Origin: Deltaproteobacteria bacterium
GTDB lineage: Bacteria; Desulfobacterota; DSM-4660; Desulfatiglandales; Desulfatiglandaceae
Length of the DNA: 8,758 nt
NCBI GenBank assembly: GCA_019313765.1
Contig: JAFDAP010000108.1
Coordinates: 1-8,758, forward strand
Direction: 5' to 3'
The translations under genes and the position numbers were made by a program. Below, piece after piece: positions 1 to 7,208 of the stretch. Below the pieces are notes generated by a model. It was given only the letters and a program-made list of their open reading frames with translations, was not told where the DNA came from and did no database searches. Within the stretch, counting starts at the first letter, position 1. Each line of letters starts with the position of its first letter.

Positions 1-116
1 CGGCTTCTCTTCCAAAAAAAGATATCTTCCTATTCCCACTTTCGCTTGACTTCAAAGAAATACTCTGCACACCTTGACATGCTCCATAATACGGGTTAAC
101 CGAATATTTACTCCTG

Positions 117-138
117 AACTATATCAATTGATATAGTT
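117..138. promoter_or_regulatory. Perfect 22-bp palindrome, candidate operator
   Basis: AACTATATCAA is followed immediately by its exact reverse complement TTGATATAGTT, with no spacer. It begins three nt downstream of the -10 of the leftward promoter and covers the predicted transcription start, the classic place for a repressor site. On the transcript it would also form an AU-rich hairpin at the 5' end. It has no following T-run on the minus strand, so it is not a standard terminator. Confidence 0.6.
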
Positions 139-140
139 GC

Positions 141-169
141 ATGCTAATGAAAAAAAATTTCGTTGTCAA
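141..169 (-). promoter_or_regulatory. Sigma70-like promoter driving a gene beyond the left edge
   Basis: Minus-strand TTGACA (164-169) is followed after 17 nt by TAGCAT (141-146), placed 21 nt after the polymerase stop codon. Transcription would begin near 134 and run off the left edge. Further left, AGGAAG precedes a possible TTG start at 13-15 (about 10 nt spacing), leaving only five codons in view, so the downstream gene cannot be identified. It suggests a new transcription unit, or a boosted downstream part of the operon. Confidence 0.5.
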
Positions 170-189
170 GAAAATAGAGAAAATGGAAT

Positions 190-1578
190 TTAGCTCTCTG
201 CTCTCAACTCCCCGTCCTCCCTTTCCAGATTCGGTATCATAATAACCATGGCCAATACGAACCAGAACGGCTCCATTATCCGCACAATAATAAAGGTGTT
301 TGCACCAATCGCATGGACCAGTAGCCCTATAAAACCGGCCAAAAAGCCCATACAAAGGCCATTCTCGAAAGATTCAGTGGTTTTTTTTATGATAATATAT
401 ACCTGCCTGAATATGCTGGACATTAAGAAAAAAAATGTGGCCAGCCCGAGAACACCCGTTTCTATGAGAACCCTGAAATACTGGGCATCCACAAATCCAT
501 AGCCGGTCACACCAAAACCGAGAACAGGATGTTTGACCCAGTCCTTAGTAACGTGTTTCCAGCTATTCAGCCGGGCAGAAGTTGATGTATCCATTTTAAC
601 TCCCATTACCTCAACCACATCGCTTCGAGCCTTGCCCTGCTCAAAAGTATAGGAAATCCTTTCCTTTGCAGCATCAGGGGCGATAAAAGGGAAAAGAAGA
701 CCCACACAAAGGAGCGAAAGGAAGACCCATTGCCTTTTTTCGGACAGCCAGACAAAGACCAACATGGCGGGAATTATGGCAAGATAGGAGCTTCTGGACT
801 GGGTATAAAGAAACGGCAAGACAAATAGTAATATCAGGCTTCCGTAGATGATTTGATCTCGAAATGATTTGGTGGTCAAAAACAGGCCTGTGGTGATACA
901 GATCATAAGGACCAGATACCCCCCAAAGGTATTCGGTTCTCCTGCTCCACCCTCAAACGGTGCTGAGACTCTACCACCTTCCGGAATCTGGGCTATCCCT
1001 ATGATGGAGACAATAATGCATGTAATAAGCATGGCCCACAGATAATTCTGTATCTGCCGTCTATTTTTGAGATGATTGGCCACCATGAAGTAGATAAACA
1101 CATATTCAAAATACTTGAGCACGAAAAAAAAGCCGGTCTTTAAACTGACGTCTGCAAATATAGCTCCCAACAGCGTAGAAACCAGGCAGATAATAATATA
1201 GTAACCGATAGGCTTGTTAAGGGGGGTCTTCAGGAAAAGGCCCAATTGTTTATTTATCGCCATTTTTGCCAGCCAGCTAAAACCGATAATGAGAATAAGA
1301 AAATCGTCAACCCTCAGGGTCACACCCCGGCCAAGAGATGCGCCTTCAGTGGCACCTACAATAATCTCTGGGCTGAGCAGCATGGAAAAGATAAGGAGAT
1401 AAAGGGCAGCTTCCGTGCTGGCCAGGCAGATGATAAAAAAGATGATGCCCCCACCGAATGCTATTGTCTGGGTGGTGGACAATTTGGGCATGATATAGGC
1501 AAAGGCAAGGGCCAAAACCAAAAGGATGATTAGAGGAAGGATGAGTTGAACGGTAGTTTGGCCGGAGGTATTTTTCAT
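190..1578 (-). CDS. O-antigen ligase / Wzy-type polysaccharide polymerase family membrane protein
   Basis: This 462-residue inner-membrane protein is very hydrophobic, with roughly 11-13 predicted membrane segments (for example near residues 10-30, 43-68, 125-142, 178-197, 217-235, 243-258, 370-390 and 430-449). The Wzy_C/O-antigen-ligase signature is visible: SRSSYLA at 261-267, and a long extracytoplasmic loop (about 300-370) leading to HPVLGFGVTGYG at 350-361 and ETGVLG at 373-378. Family members join undecaprenyl-linked glycan units (Wzy) or transfer glycan to an acceptor (WaaL-like), and sequence alone does not separate the two. The neighbouring co-polymerase kinase and export lipoprotein favour polymerase. 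ATG is chosen because GGAAG lies about 10 nt upstream. The gene begins 174 nt after the kinase stop, a gap with its own possible promoter. No terminator hairpin follows the TAA stop. Fold family is confident; exact reaction is not. Confidence 0.88.
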   Translation of the reverse strand: MKNTSGQTTVQLILPLIILLVLALAFAYIMPKLSTTQTIAFGGGIIFFIICLASTEAALYLLIFSMLLSPEIIVGATEGASLGRGVTLRVDDFLILIIGFSWLAKMAINKQLGLFLKTPLNKPIGYYIIICLVSTLLGAIFADVSLKTGFFFVLKYFEYVFIYFMVANHLKNRRQIQNYLWAMLITCIIVSIIGIAQIPEGGRVSAPFEGGAGEPNTFGGYLVLMICITTGLFLTTKSFRDQIIYGSLILLFVLPFLYTQSRSSYLAIIPAMLVFVWLSEKRQWVFLSLLCVGLLFPFIAPDAAKERISYTFEQGKARSDVVEVMGVKMDTSTSARLNSWKHVTKDWVKHPVLGFGVTGYGFVDAQYFRVLIETGVLGLATFFFLMSSIFRQVYIIIKKTTESFENGLCMGFLAGFIGLLVHAIGANTFIIVRIMEPFWFVLAMVIMIPNLEREDGELRAES

Positions 1579-1658
1579 TACGAATTTTCTTCCATGCCTT
1601 GTATTAAAAGAATTTCAATAGATACACCTTGCTTAAAGAGTAAGGAGTGGCTTCAAAA

Positions 1659-1687
1659 CTTATAGTGTTCAGCAGGCGCTGATTCAA
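1659..1687 (-). promoter_or_regulatory. Possible internal promoter for the polymerase gene
   Basis: In the 174-nt gap between the kinase and polymerase genes, minus-strand TTGAAT (1682-1687) is followed after 17 nt by TATAAG (1659-1664). The -10 matches five of six consensus bases and the -35 four of six. A start near 1652 would leave a leader of about 74 nt. This could let the polymerase be made independently of the upstream genes. Confidence 0.35.
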
Positions 1688-1752
1688 GACCTTTTTTTTC
1701 GAGGGTTCTAGGCGAACCTACTTTCGTCATCTGGCTGGAGTCCTCAGGAAGT

Positions 1753-4700
1753 CTAAGTTTCGGAGGGTAACGTTTTCTTGGAGAAGAGAGTTTTGTGTGC
1801 CCAGCCGAGGCTGCCGTCCTCAAGTTCCACAAGAAACCAATCTCCGTTCGCCTCGTGAACCATTACAATACATCCTTTCTTTAGAAGGTACTTCTTTCGA
1901 GACTTAAATGAGGGTTTTTCGCGGACAATACCAATGTCGACATTAAGAACTGCCTTGCCCTCTGCTTTTTCATTGGTCTGTGAAAAGGGTGCGGATTCAG
2001 AAGTATTGCCGTTGCGAAGGAAAAGGCTTTGATGCCCCCAGCTTGCACGGCCGTCCTTAAATTTCACGATATACCATTCGCCCTTCTCTTTTACCAAGGC
2101 AACCTCTCTCCCCCTTTTTAGTTTGTACAGTATAGATGATTCTGTTGTGGCCCTTGAACGCAGGTTTGCAGCGGCTACATTTACGGATAGTTTGGAATGT
2201 CTCGAGAGCAGGCTCTCTTGTGAAGACTTCTCTCTGTCTTCAGTGCCTCGGGAGGTTCTCAAATTGTTTTCTGCAACTTCTTTCTCGGTAGATGGAAACG
2301 AGTCCCCGGAACCATTGGGCAAAAAGGATTCATCAATCGGTTGCAGGGATCTTTCCTCGCTTAAAGGATTCTCTTCGTCTTGAATAGGGGCTTGAGAAGG
2401 GCCTGAACCTATAGCTGAGATTTGTTCCTGAAGCACCTGGGCTGTTTTTCCAGAACCTGCAGGCAAAACCGGCGGCTTGATCGATTGCGAGGGCTTACTT
2501 GAGGGCTCTTTGTTTTTAAATAGATATTTATCAATAGGCAAAATACCGGCTTGCCAGAGCAAGCCCACGGCTATTAGGGCCAGAGCTATCAATATTATCA
2601 GAATTTTTAGTGGGCCTACCCCCCTCTTATCCCTTTTTGCCCTTTTCCTTTTCTCTTTTTTTACTTTTCCTTCTTCTCCATAGGAAGAGTAGTATCTATA
2701 ATACTTGAAATCCTGAAAATCCGGACTCACTTCCGGCTTCATGCCGTTGAGAACCACTCCCATAAGGTTGCTCTTTACCCTTGATAATTGGAGCGTGGTC
2801 CTTTTAAGAAGCCCCCTAGATATGCTTCCTACACGGTAAACGAGAAGAACCGCGTCTACTTTTGTACCTAATATTGTTGCATCCGCGGTGGAAAGGACAG
2901 GTGGAGCATCAAAAATAATGATATCATACTCTTCTTTTACCTCTTTAATAAAATCCACCAGGCGCTGTGAGTCAATGAGTTCTGCTGAGTTAGGAGGTAT
3001 CGTGCCGCTTGTGATGATGTAAAGGTTATCAAGTCCGGGAGTAATCATCACATCATCCATCTCCATTTTGCCAATGATAATATCGGTAATGGTCTTTATG
3101 GCATCACGCCAGGAATAATTTCCAAGAAGGATATCAGTTAATCCAGGGCTTGTTTCGACCCCGAACGCTTGTGCTACCATGGGCTTTCTCAAGTCAGATC
3201 CAACCAGGAGAGTTTTAGTGCCTGCCTGTGCCATAGTGATTGCCAGATTAATGGCAACTGTTGTCTTACCTTCCTGTGGAGAGCCGCTCGTCACGGCAAT
3301 GGTCTTTACCTTTTTATCCAGATCATGAAACTGGATGTTGGTCCTGAGACTCCTGAAACTTTCTGCCAGCATTGACTGGCGTGCAAAATGAGCCGCTAAG
3401 TGAACCTTACCGCTAAAGGGAGAAGATGATCTCACCTTTTCCCCCGCACGTTCCAGGCTTTCCTGGATATCTTTGATATCTTCATGGGGGATAACACCCA
3501 GGACTTGAGTTCCTAAGGTCTCTTCAACGTCTTCAATGGCGCCGATAGAGGTGTCAAAAGTCTCTGCGATAAAGGCAAGCACCATACCGAGGATCAGCCC
3601 TATGACAACACCCATTGCTCCCGTTGTCGCTGTTTTGGGTGGATTAACAGGAGAAGTGGGTAAAAAAGCAGGCCTGACAACAGTAACCTCCTCGGGTTTG
3701 TCGGCCTTTCTTATCAATGCTTCCTGGTTTTTCCGCTCCAAAAGGACGACCATCTCATTGTAGGAATCAACCTCCCTGGTCAGACGGTTATATTCGAGCT
3801 TCTTTTCCATAAGCTCATTCGTCTTTTTGTCAACCATTGTCAGGTCTTTTTTTAGATCCGCTTCCCTTGTATTTAATCCATTAATCTGTAACTGGAGGAA
3901 AACCTCCATTTTTCGGGCTGTTTCAATAATCTTGCGCGAAATTTCAATGACATACGGGTGCTTAGTCGTGAAATCTTCCAACAATGAATCTCGTTTCAGT
4001 AAAAGTTCGAGCAGGCTGGTATTGGCATCCTGATATTGCTGGTTGGCATAAGTTGAATAAAAATCATTACCGAAACCGGATGGATTCTTTATGAATTGCC
4101 TCAATTTTGCGAACAAAGCATTGAGGTTAACATTGGCCTCCTTGAGTTTTCGTATTTCATCCTTTATCTCATTGCTTCTCAACAAAAGATTCTCACTCTG
4201 TAGATCAAATGAAACTAATCGGTTTTCCCGAGTGAACCTGTTGAACTTGTCTTCCGATTCCCTGAGCTTCCGCCTCACCTCGTTCAGTTGTTTGCTAATA
4301 TAACTTGCAGCTGCTATTTTTCGTTTGTTCTGTTCTTCAAAGTGAATCCCCCTGTAGGTTAATGCAATTGTATTGGCAAGCAGTTGAGCAAAAGCGGGAT
4401 CAGGATCCGTTGTTTCTATGTTTATGATGTTGGTGAAGTTCTCTCTTGAAACTTTGACCTTGGATTCAAGGTTCTGGACCGTAGTCACGACATTGGATTG
4501 CAACAAAGATCCCTCTTGGCCTGAATATTTAGGTATCTTCCCTAATTTTTCAGCCACCTGTTTCATAACGGAATAGCTCTTGAGTACGGAAATAAGGGTG
4601 TCCAGCTCACCACCGCCGGACCATGAGAATGCCCTTTGAAAAACGCCTTCTATTGAGGTCTGTTTTTCAAATTTTATGCTGCAACTTGAGGTGTAAAGGG

Positions 4701-4830
4701 GAGTAGGGGCCCTTAAGACAGTAAAAATTGTGCTGAAAACACCTAATATAATGGCGGTAAAGATAATGGTAAGCTTCCGCTTTTTAATGATGCGCCAGTA
4801 TTCTCTTAAGTTTATATCGTATTGTGCCAA
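1753..4830 (-). CDS. Polysaccharide co-polymerase fused to BY-type tyrosine autokinase, with extra TM helix and tandem SH3-like domains
   Basis: This 1025-residue Wzz-Wzc-type protein would set chain length and control polymerisation and export by cyclic autophosphorylation. Order: Wzz domain with TM1 about 20-39; periplasmic coiled-coil/GNVR region about 165-375; proline-rich PTSPVNPPK (391-399) and TM2 about 404-423; cytoplasmic kinase with ExxRxxR (E490, R493, R496), Walker A GSPQEGKTT (516-524), Walker A' LLVGSDLRKP (541-550) and Walker B IIIFDAPPVL (637-646); tyrosine cluster Y710, Y711, Y713, Y714, Y717. Classical members end there. This one adds a basic stretch (722-737), TM3 (741-759), a Ser/Pro/Glu-rich linker (about 771-880) and two SH3b-like repeats (881-940, 961-1020) sharing LKRG/LKKG, a W-x-x-V core and WGHQSLF/WAHKTLF. 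The positive-inside rule puts the repeats in the periplasm (inference). The start is TTG, with AAGGAT 11 nt upstream; no early in-frame ATG exists. It lies 27 nt after the export gene. Confidence 0.95.
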   Translation of the reverse strand: MAQYDINLREYWRIIKKRKLTIIFTAIILGVFSTIFTVLRAPTPLYTSSCSIKFEKQTSIEGVFQRAFSWSGGGELDTLISVLKSYSVMKQVAEKLGKIPKYSGQEGSLLQSNVVTTVQNLESKVKVSRENFTNIINIETTDPDPAFAQLLANTIALTYRGIHFEEQNKRKIAAASYISKQLNEVRRKLRESEDKFNRFTRENRLVSFDLQSENLLLRSNEIKDEIRKLKEANVNLNALFAKLRQFIKNPSGFGNDFYSTYANQQYQDANTSLLELLLKRDSLLEDFTTKHPYVIEISRKIIETARKMEVFLQLQINGLNTREADLKKDLTMVDKKTNELMEKKLEYNRLTREVDSYNEMVVLLERKNQEALIRKADKPEEVTVVRPAFLPTSPVNPPKTATTGAMGVVIGLILGMVLAFIAETFDTSIGAIEDVEETLGTQVLGVIPHEDIKDIQESLERAGEKVRSSSPFSGKVHLAAHFARQSMLAESFRSLRTNIQFHDLDKKVKTIAVTSGSPQEGKTTVAINLAITMAQAGTKTLLVGSDLRKPMVAQAFGVETSPGLTDILLGNYSWRDAIKTITDIIIGKMEMDDVMITPGLDNLYIITSGTIPPNSAELIDSQRLVDFIKEVKEEYDIIIFDAPPVLSTADATILGTKVDAVLLVYRVGSISRGLLKRTTLQLSRVKSNLMGVVLNGMKPEVSPDFQDFKYYRYYSSYGEEGKVKKEKRKRAKRDKRGVGPLKILIILIALALIAVGLLWQAGILPIDKYLFKNKEPSSKPSQSIKPPVLPAGSGKTAQVLQEQISAIGSGPSQAPIQDEENPLSEERSLQPIDESFLPNGSGDSFPSTEKEVAENNLRTSRGTEDREKSSQESLLSRHSKLSVNVAAANLRSRATTESSILYKLKRGREVALVKEKGEWYIVKFKDGRASWGHQSLFLRNGNTSESAPFSQTNEKAEGKAVLNVDIGIVREKPSFKSRKKYLLKKGCIVMVHEANGDWFLVELEDGSLGWAHKTLFSKKTLPSET

Positions 4831-4857
4831 AATAACGCCCTATCCTTTTTTACTTAA

Positions 4858-6042
4858 TTAACGGCGGTATGGGTCTATATTGTTATGTCTTCGGTCAAAA
4901 TGGAGATATTTGCGAAGGGAGTATTGATATTCAAACTGCGCCGGATAAAGGAGAATATCCAGTAACGGCAACATATTAGCGATCCAGTCGTTAATGTCCC
5001 CTATGAGCATACGGGGAACATAGACGAGGTCTCCATCCTCAAGGCGGATGTTCTGTGATAAATCGGCCTGTGTCAGTAGGGCATCCAGGTTTGCCATCAT
5101 GACTAAAGGCTCTTTCCCGGGCTCATGGGCCCTTACAATAAGCGTGTTTTCTTCCTTGGCTAAGCGTGTAAAGCTCCCGGCCAACGAGATAGCGGCTAAG
5201 AGGTCCTGGGCATCTTCAAGGGGATAGATCCCCTGGTATGAGACCTCTCCCATCACATACACCCTTTCACCGTATTCGGGCAGTTCCGGTATGTCCACCA
5301 CATCTCCATCATCAATGATGACATTCAGAATCTCGTCACCTTTTTCTATAATATCGTAAAGGTTAATAATGTAGGTTTTCCCGGCCCTTATCAGCTTGAC
5401 CTTCTTGATATCAGCGTCAACAGTATAACCGCCTGCGAGGACAATCAAATCCATCAGTGTAGTCTTGCCCTGCAGGTTGATCTTGCCACTCGCTCCTTTT
5501 CCCAAAAAATTAGCCCTGAGCGAAGCAAGTTCTCCCATGAGCAGGGCGCTTTTGCTGTTAAATTCCTTTACTAAGACATCAATCCTGGGTTTCTTGATAT
5601 AATTGGACAGCCTTTTAGTAAGCATATCGTCAAACTGGCTGGGGATTAGCCCTGCCACTTGAAGGTTGTCTATAAATGAATAGGAAACCTTGCCTCTGGT
5701 ATTAACAGTAACAGTGGTGGTCGTGACCTTGTCCCCCACACGTGAACTGATTTCCAGAACATCAAGGGGACCGATACGATATTCGGAAACGCCGTCGATT
5801 TCCCTGAAGACCTTGTTTTCCGTGACCCTTCTCATCCTTGCAAGCGATTCCCTTTCCTTCTTTCTCTGAAGGCTCTTGTTGGCCATATCTTCCTTGGACG
5901 GAGCCAGTTCTTTCACAGGGGTTCCTTTCACTGCCGTTGAGGAGTAGCATGACTGGAACATCAAGCCTGACAGAAGGCACAGAATGGGAATAAGGATGTT
6001 TTTAATGGATAATCTTAGATGGTTTTTGTTCTTGTTTTTCAC
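4858..6042 (-). CDS. Wza-type outer-membrane polysaccharide export lipoprotein
   Basis: This 394-residue OPX-family protein would form the outer-membrane and periplasmic channel that works with the adjacent co-polymerase kinase. From the chosen GTG start there is a basic N-terminus (KNKNKNHLR), a hydrophobic stretch (about 15-29) and a lipobox-like FQSC with Cys32 as the likely lipidated residue. The Poly_export domain follows at about 86-162 (EYRIGPLDVLEI), then two SLBB-type domains at about 164-250 and 259-343 (VYVMGEVSYQGIYPL, then LEDGDLVYVPR). A C-terminal segment (about 352-380) may be the Wza-like amphipathic membrane helix. The frame stays open upstream to a TTG at 6124-6126, but that would add 28 residues encoded across an inverted repeat and would bury the signal peptide. 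GTG at 6040-6042 is therefore preferred, although its ribosome-binding site is weak (GAG about 11 nt upstream). Confidence 0.92.
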   Translation of the reverse strand: MKNKNKNHLRLSIKNILIPILCLLSGLMFQSCYSSTAVKGTPVKELAPSKEDMANKSLQRKKERESLARMRRVTENKVFREIDGVSEYRIGPLDVLEISSRVGDKVTTTTVTVNTRGKVSYSFIDNLQVAGLIPSQFDDMLTKRLSNYIKKPRIDVLVKEFNSKSALLMGELASLRANFLGKGASGKINLQGKTTLMDLIVLAGGYTVDADIKKVKLIRAGKTYIINLYDIIEKGDEILNVIIDDGDVVDIPELPEYGERVYVMGEVSYQGIYPLEDAQDLLAAISLAGSFTRLAKEENTLIVRAHEPGKEPLVMMANLDALLTQADLSQNIRLEDGDLVYVPRMLIGDINDWIANMLPLLDILLYPAQFEYQYSLRKYLHFDRRHNNIDPYRR

Positions 6043-6052
6043 GGTATTAAAA

Positions 6053-6118
6053 TCTCTAATTTTGATAACCTCGTAAAAAGTCGCTCTGTGCTTTTTTACG
6101 AGTCCCTCAATTTTGACT
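6053..6118. repeat. Imperfect inverted repeat between the HD-GYP and export genes
   Basis: The perfect core arms are CTCGTAAAAA (6070-6079) and TTTTTACGAG (6093-6102), separated by 13 nt. Beyond four mismatches the symmetry resumes with TTGA/TCAA, giving arms of about 18 bp. The structure would form a stem-loop in the operon transcript about 30 nt before the GTG start of the export gene. It has no GC-rich stem and no T-run after it on the coding strand, so it is not a normal intrinsic terminator. It could be a processing or translation-control hairpin, or a copy of a dispersed palindromic repeat. Confidence 0.55.
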
Positions 6119-6166
6119 ATGAACAAATGTTACAGTAAAAAAACAAAATTTATATCAAATACCGAT

Positions 6167-6232
6167 TCAGTCGAGTTCTTTTTCATCAACAGACCCCACA
6201 ATATGCAGCAGTGGAGATTCGGATAACTGGAT
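6167..6232 (-). other. Out-of-frame C-terminal tail of the HD-GYP gene (apparent frameshift)
   Basis: Read one base off the main frame, this stretch encodes IQLSESPLLHIV, then GSVDEKELD and a TGA stop. It resembles the end that I recall for HD-GYP proteins of this type, where a hydrophobic-Asp/Arg-Leu-Ser segment is followed by a P-L-hydrophobic-x-I run. In the main frame the same DNA gives PVIRISTAAYCGVC. The switch point is near 6230, just after LLYD. About ten residues that homologs carry between LLYD and the tail also seem absent, so a short deletion that is not a multiple of three could explain both. A sequencing or assembly error is also possible. The frame observation is direct; the homology is from memory. 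Confidence 0.55.
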
Positions 6233-7208
6233 CATAAAGGAGCTCTATTGTGGGCCTCATTGGCTGTCTTTGGTCGGTACTGATGACACGACCGATGGAA
6301 CCATTATTCAGCTTCACATGGGTATTCACGGGAAACAGGGAGATTTGATTCAAAAAGGCTTTGACTACGTTAGGCGGAAATTTTCCTTTGCCGAACTCTA
6401 AAACGGATTTTACGGCCTGGGTCTGAATGTACTTATCGCGATACGGCCTATTCTTGATCATGGCCATGTAAACATCTATTAGTCCTATTATTGATGCAGC
6501 CTCTGAGATCTCTTCCCCTTTGAGGCCGCGGGGATAACCGGACCCATCCGATCTTTCATGGACTTGCACAGCCACCTCTCCCAACTGTTTAAAGACCTCT
6601 CCCATACCGCTAAAAATTTGAGCGCTGAATTCAGGGTGTTTCCTGATTACAGCAATTTCATCCGGACTGAGTTTTCCCGTTTTTTTCAGAATATGATCAG
6701 GGAGTTTATACATGCCTACATTTTCAAGAAAGGCCGTAAATCCCAATCTCAAGAGCTTCTTTGTATCATAACCCGTTCCCTTGCCCACCTTCAAAGAGGC
6801 AAGGGTAACGGAAATGCTGTGAACCGGTAACTCATCATCACTCGGAAAGGAAAGTGCGTATTCATAGAGTTGATCAATCAGATCCTGATCGATTATATCA
6901 TGGAGTAAGGAGAGAATGGGTGAATGGCTTAATCCCTGGTTTGCCTTTACTCTGTCCCTGATTTCCACTGCTTTCTCAAGAAGTCCGGCGTAGTATGTCT
7001 TTACATCCTCACTATACCTATTGGTTGAAAAAGGATCAGAGAAATTAGGGGTTTCTTCTGGACTCAGGATTTGCGAATCGGTCATCCGCACTTCTTTAAT
7101 CCGGGGGTCCTCTTGCTGGGATTCGTCCACCTGTTCAGGCTCGGAGGATGGGGCTCCTTCTCCCTCCTTTTTATCGTCTTCAAGAATATCAGAAAACCGT
7201 ACCATCAT
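6186..7208 (-). CDS. Degenerate HD-GYP domain protein, probably not a cyclic-di-GMP hydrolase
   Basis: This 340-residue soluble protein has an acidic low-complexity N-terminus (about 10-65) and an HD-GYP domain (about 125-275). HD-GYP enzymes hydrolyse c-di-GMP using conserved metal ligands. Here H130, the KHP histidine H191, H217 and D245 survive, and the GYP motif is intact (HERSDGSGYP, 217-226). The HD pair itself is replaced by E162-N163 in FLENVGM, and the first His of the usual HHE is V216. Catalysis is therefore doubtful, and a nucleotide-sensing or scaffold role is possible (inference). A conserved-looking tail follows (FPVNTHVKLNNGSIGRV, 292-308). After LLYD (323-326) the frame runs to an unusual end, AAYCGVC, while a family-like tail lies in another frame. 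ATG at 7206-7208 is chosen because GAGGA lies 8 nt upstream; an adjacent in-frame TTG and a second ATG are alternatives. The start overlaps the ATPase gene by 20 nt, which suggests translational coupling. Confidence 0.88.
   Translation of the reverse strand: MMVRFSDILEDDKKEGEGAPSSEPEQVDESQQEDPRIKEVRMTDSQILSPEETPNFSDPFSTNRYSEDVKTYYAGLLEKAVEIRDRVKANQGLSHSPILSLLHDIIDQDLIDQLYEYALSFPSDDELPVHSISVTLASLKVGKGTGYDTKKLLRLGFTAFLENVGMYKLPDHILKKTGKLSPDEIAVIRKHPEFSAQIFSGMGEVFKQLGEVAVQVHERSDGSGYPRGLKGEEISEAASIIGLIDVYMAMIKNRPYRDKYIQTQAVKSVLEFGKGKFPPNVVKAFLNQISLFPVNTHVKLNNGSIGRVISTDQRQPMRPTIELLYDPVIRISTAAYCGVC

Noticed and set aside
119..355. Minus-strand 78-codon frame overlapping the polymerase end
   Set aside because: It is an out-of-frame shadow of the polymerase C-terminus that runs into the palindrome and has no domain.
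1704..1718. GGTTC/GAACC hairpin next to an eight-base T-run as a terminator
   Set aside because: On the coding (minus) strand the run after the hairpin is A, not T, and the stem is only 5 bp. No plus-strand gene needs it.
6043..6126. Longer version of the export lipoprotein starting at TTG 6126
   Set aside because: It would place 28 charged residues before the lipoprotein signal, read through the inverted repeat, and has no ribosome-binding site.
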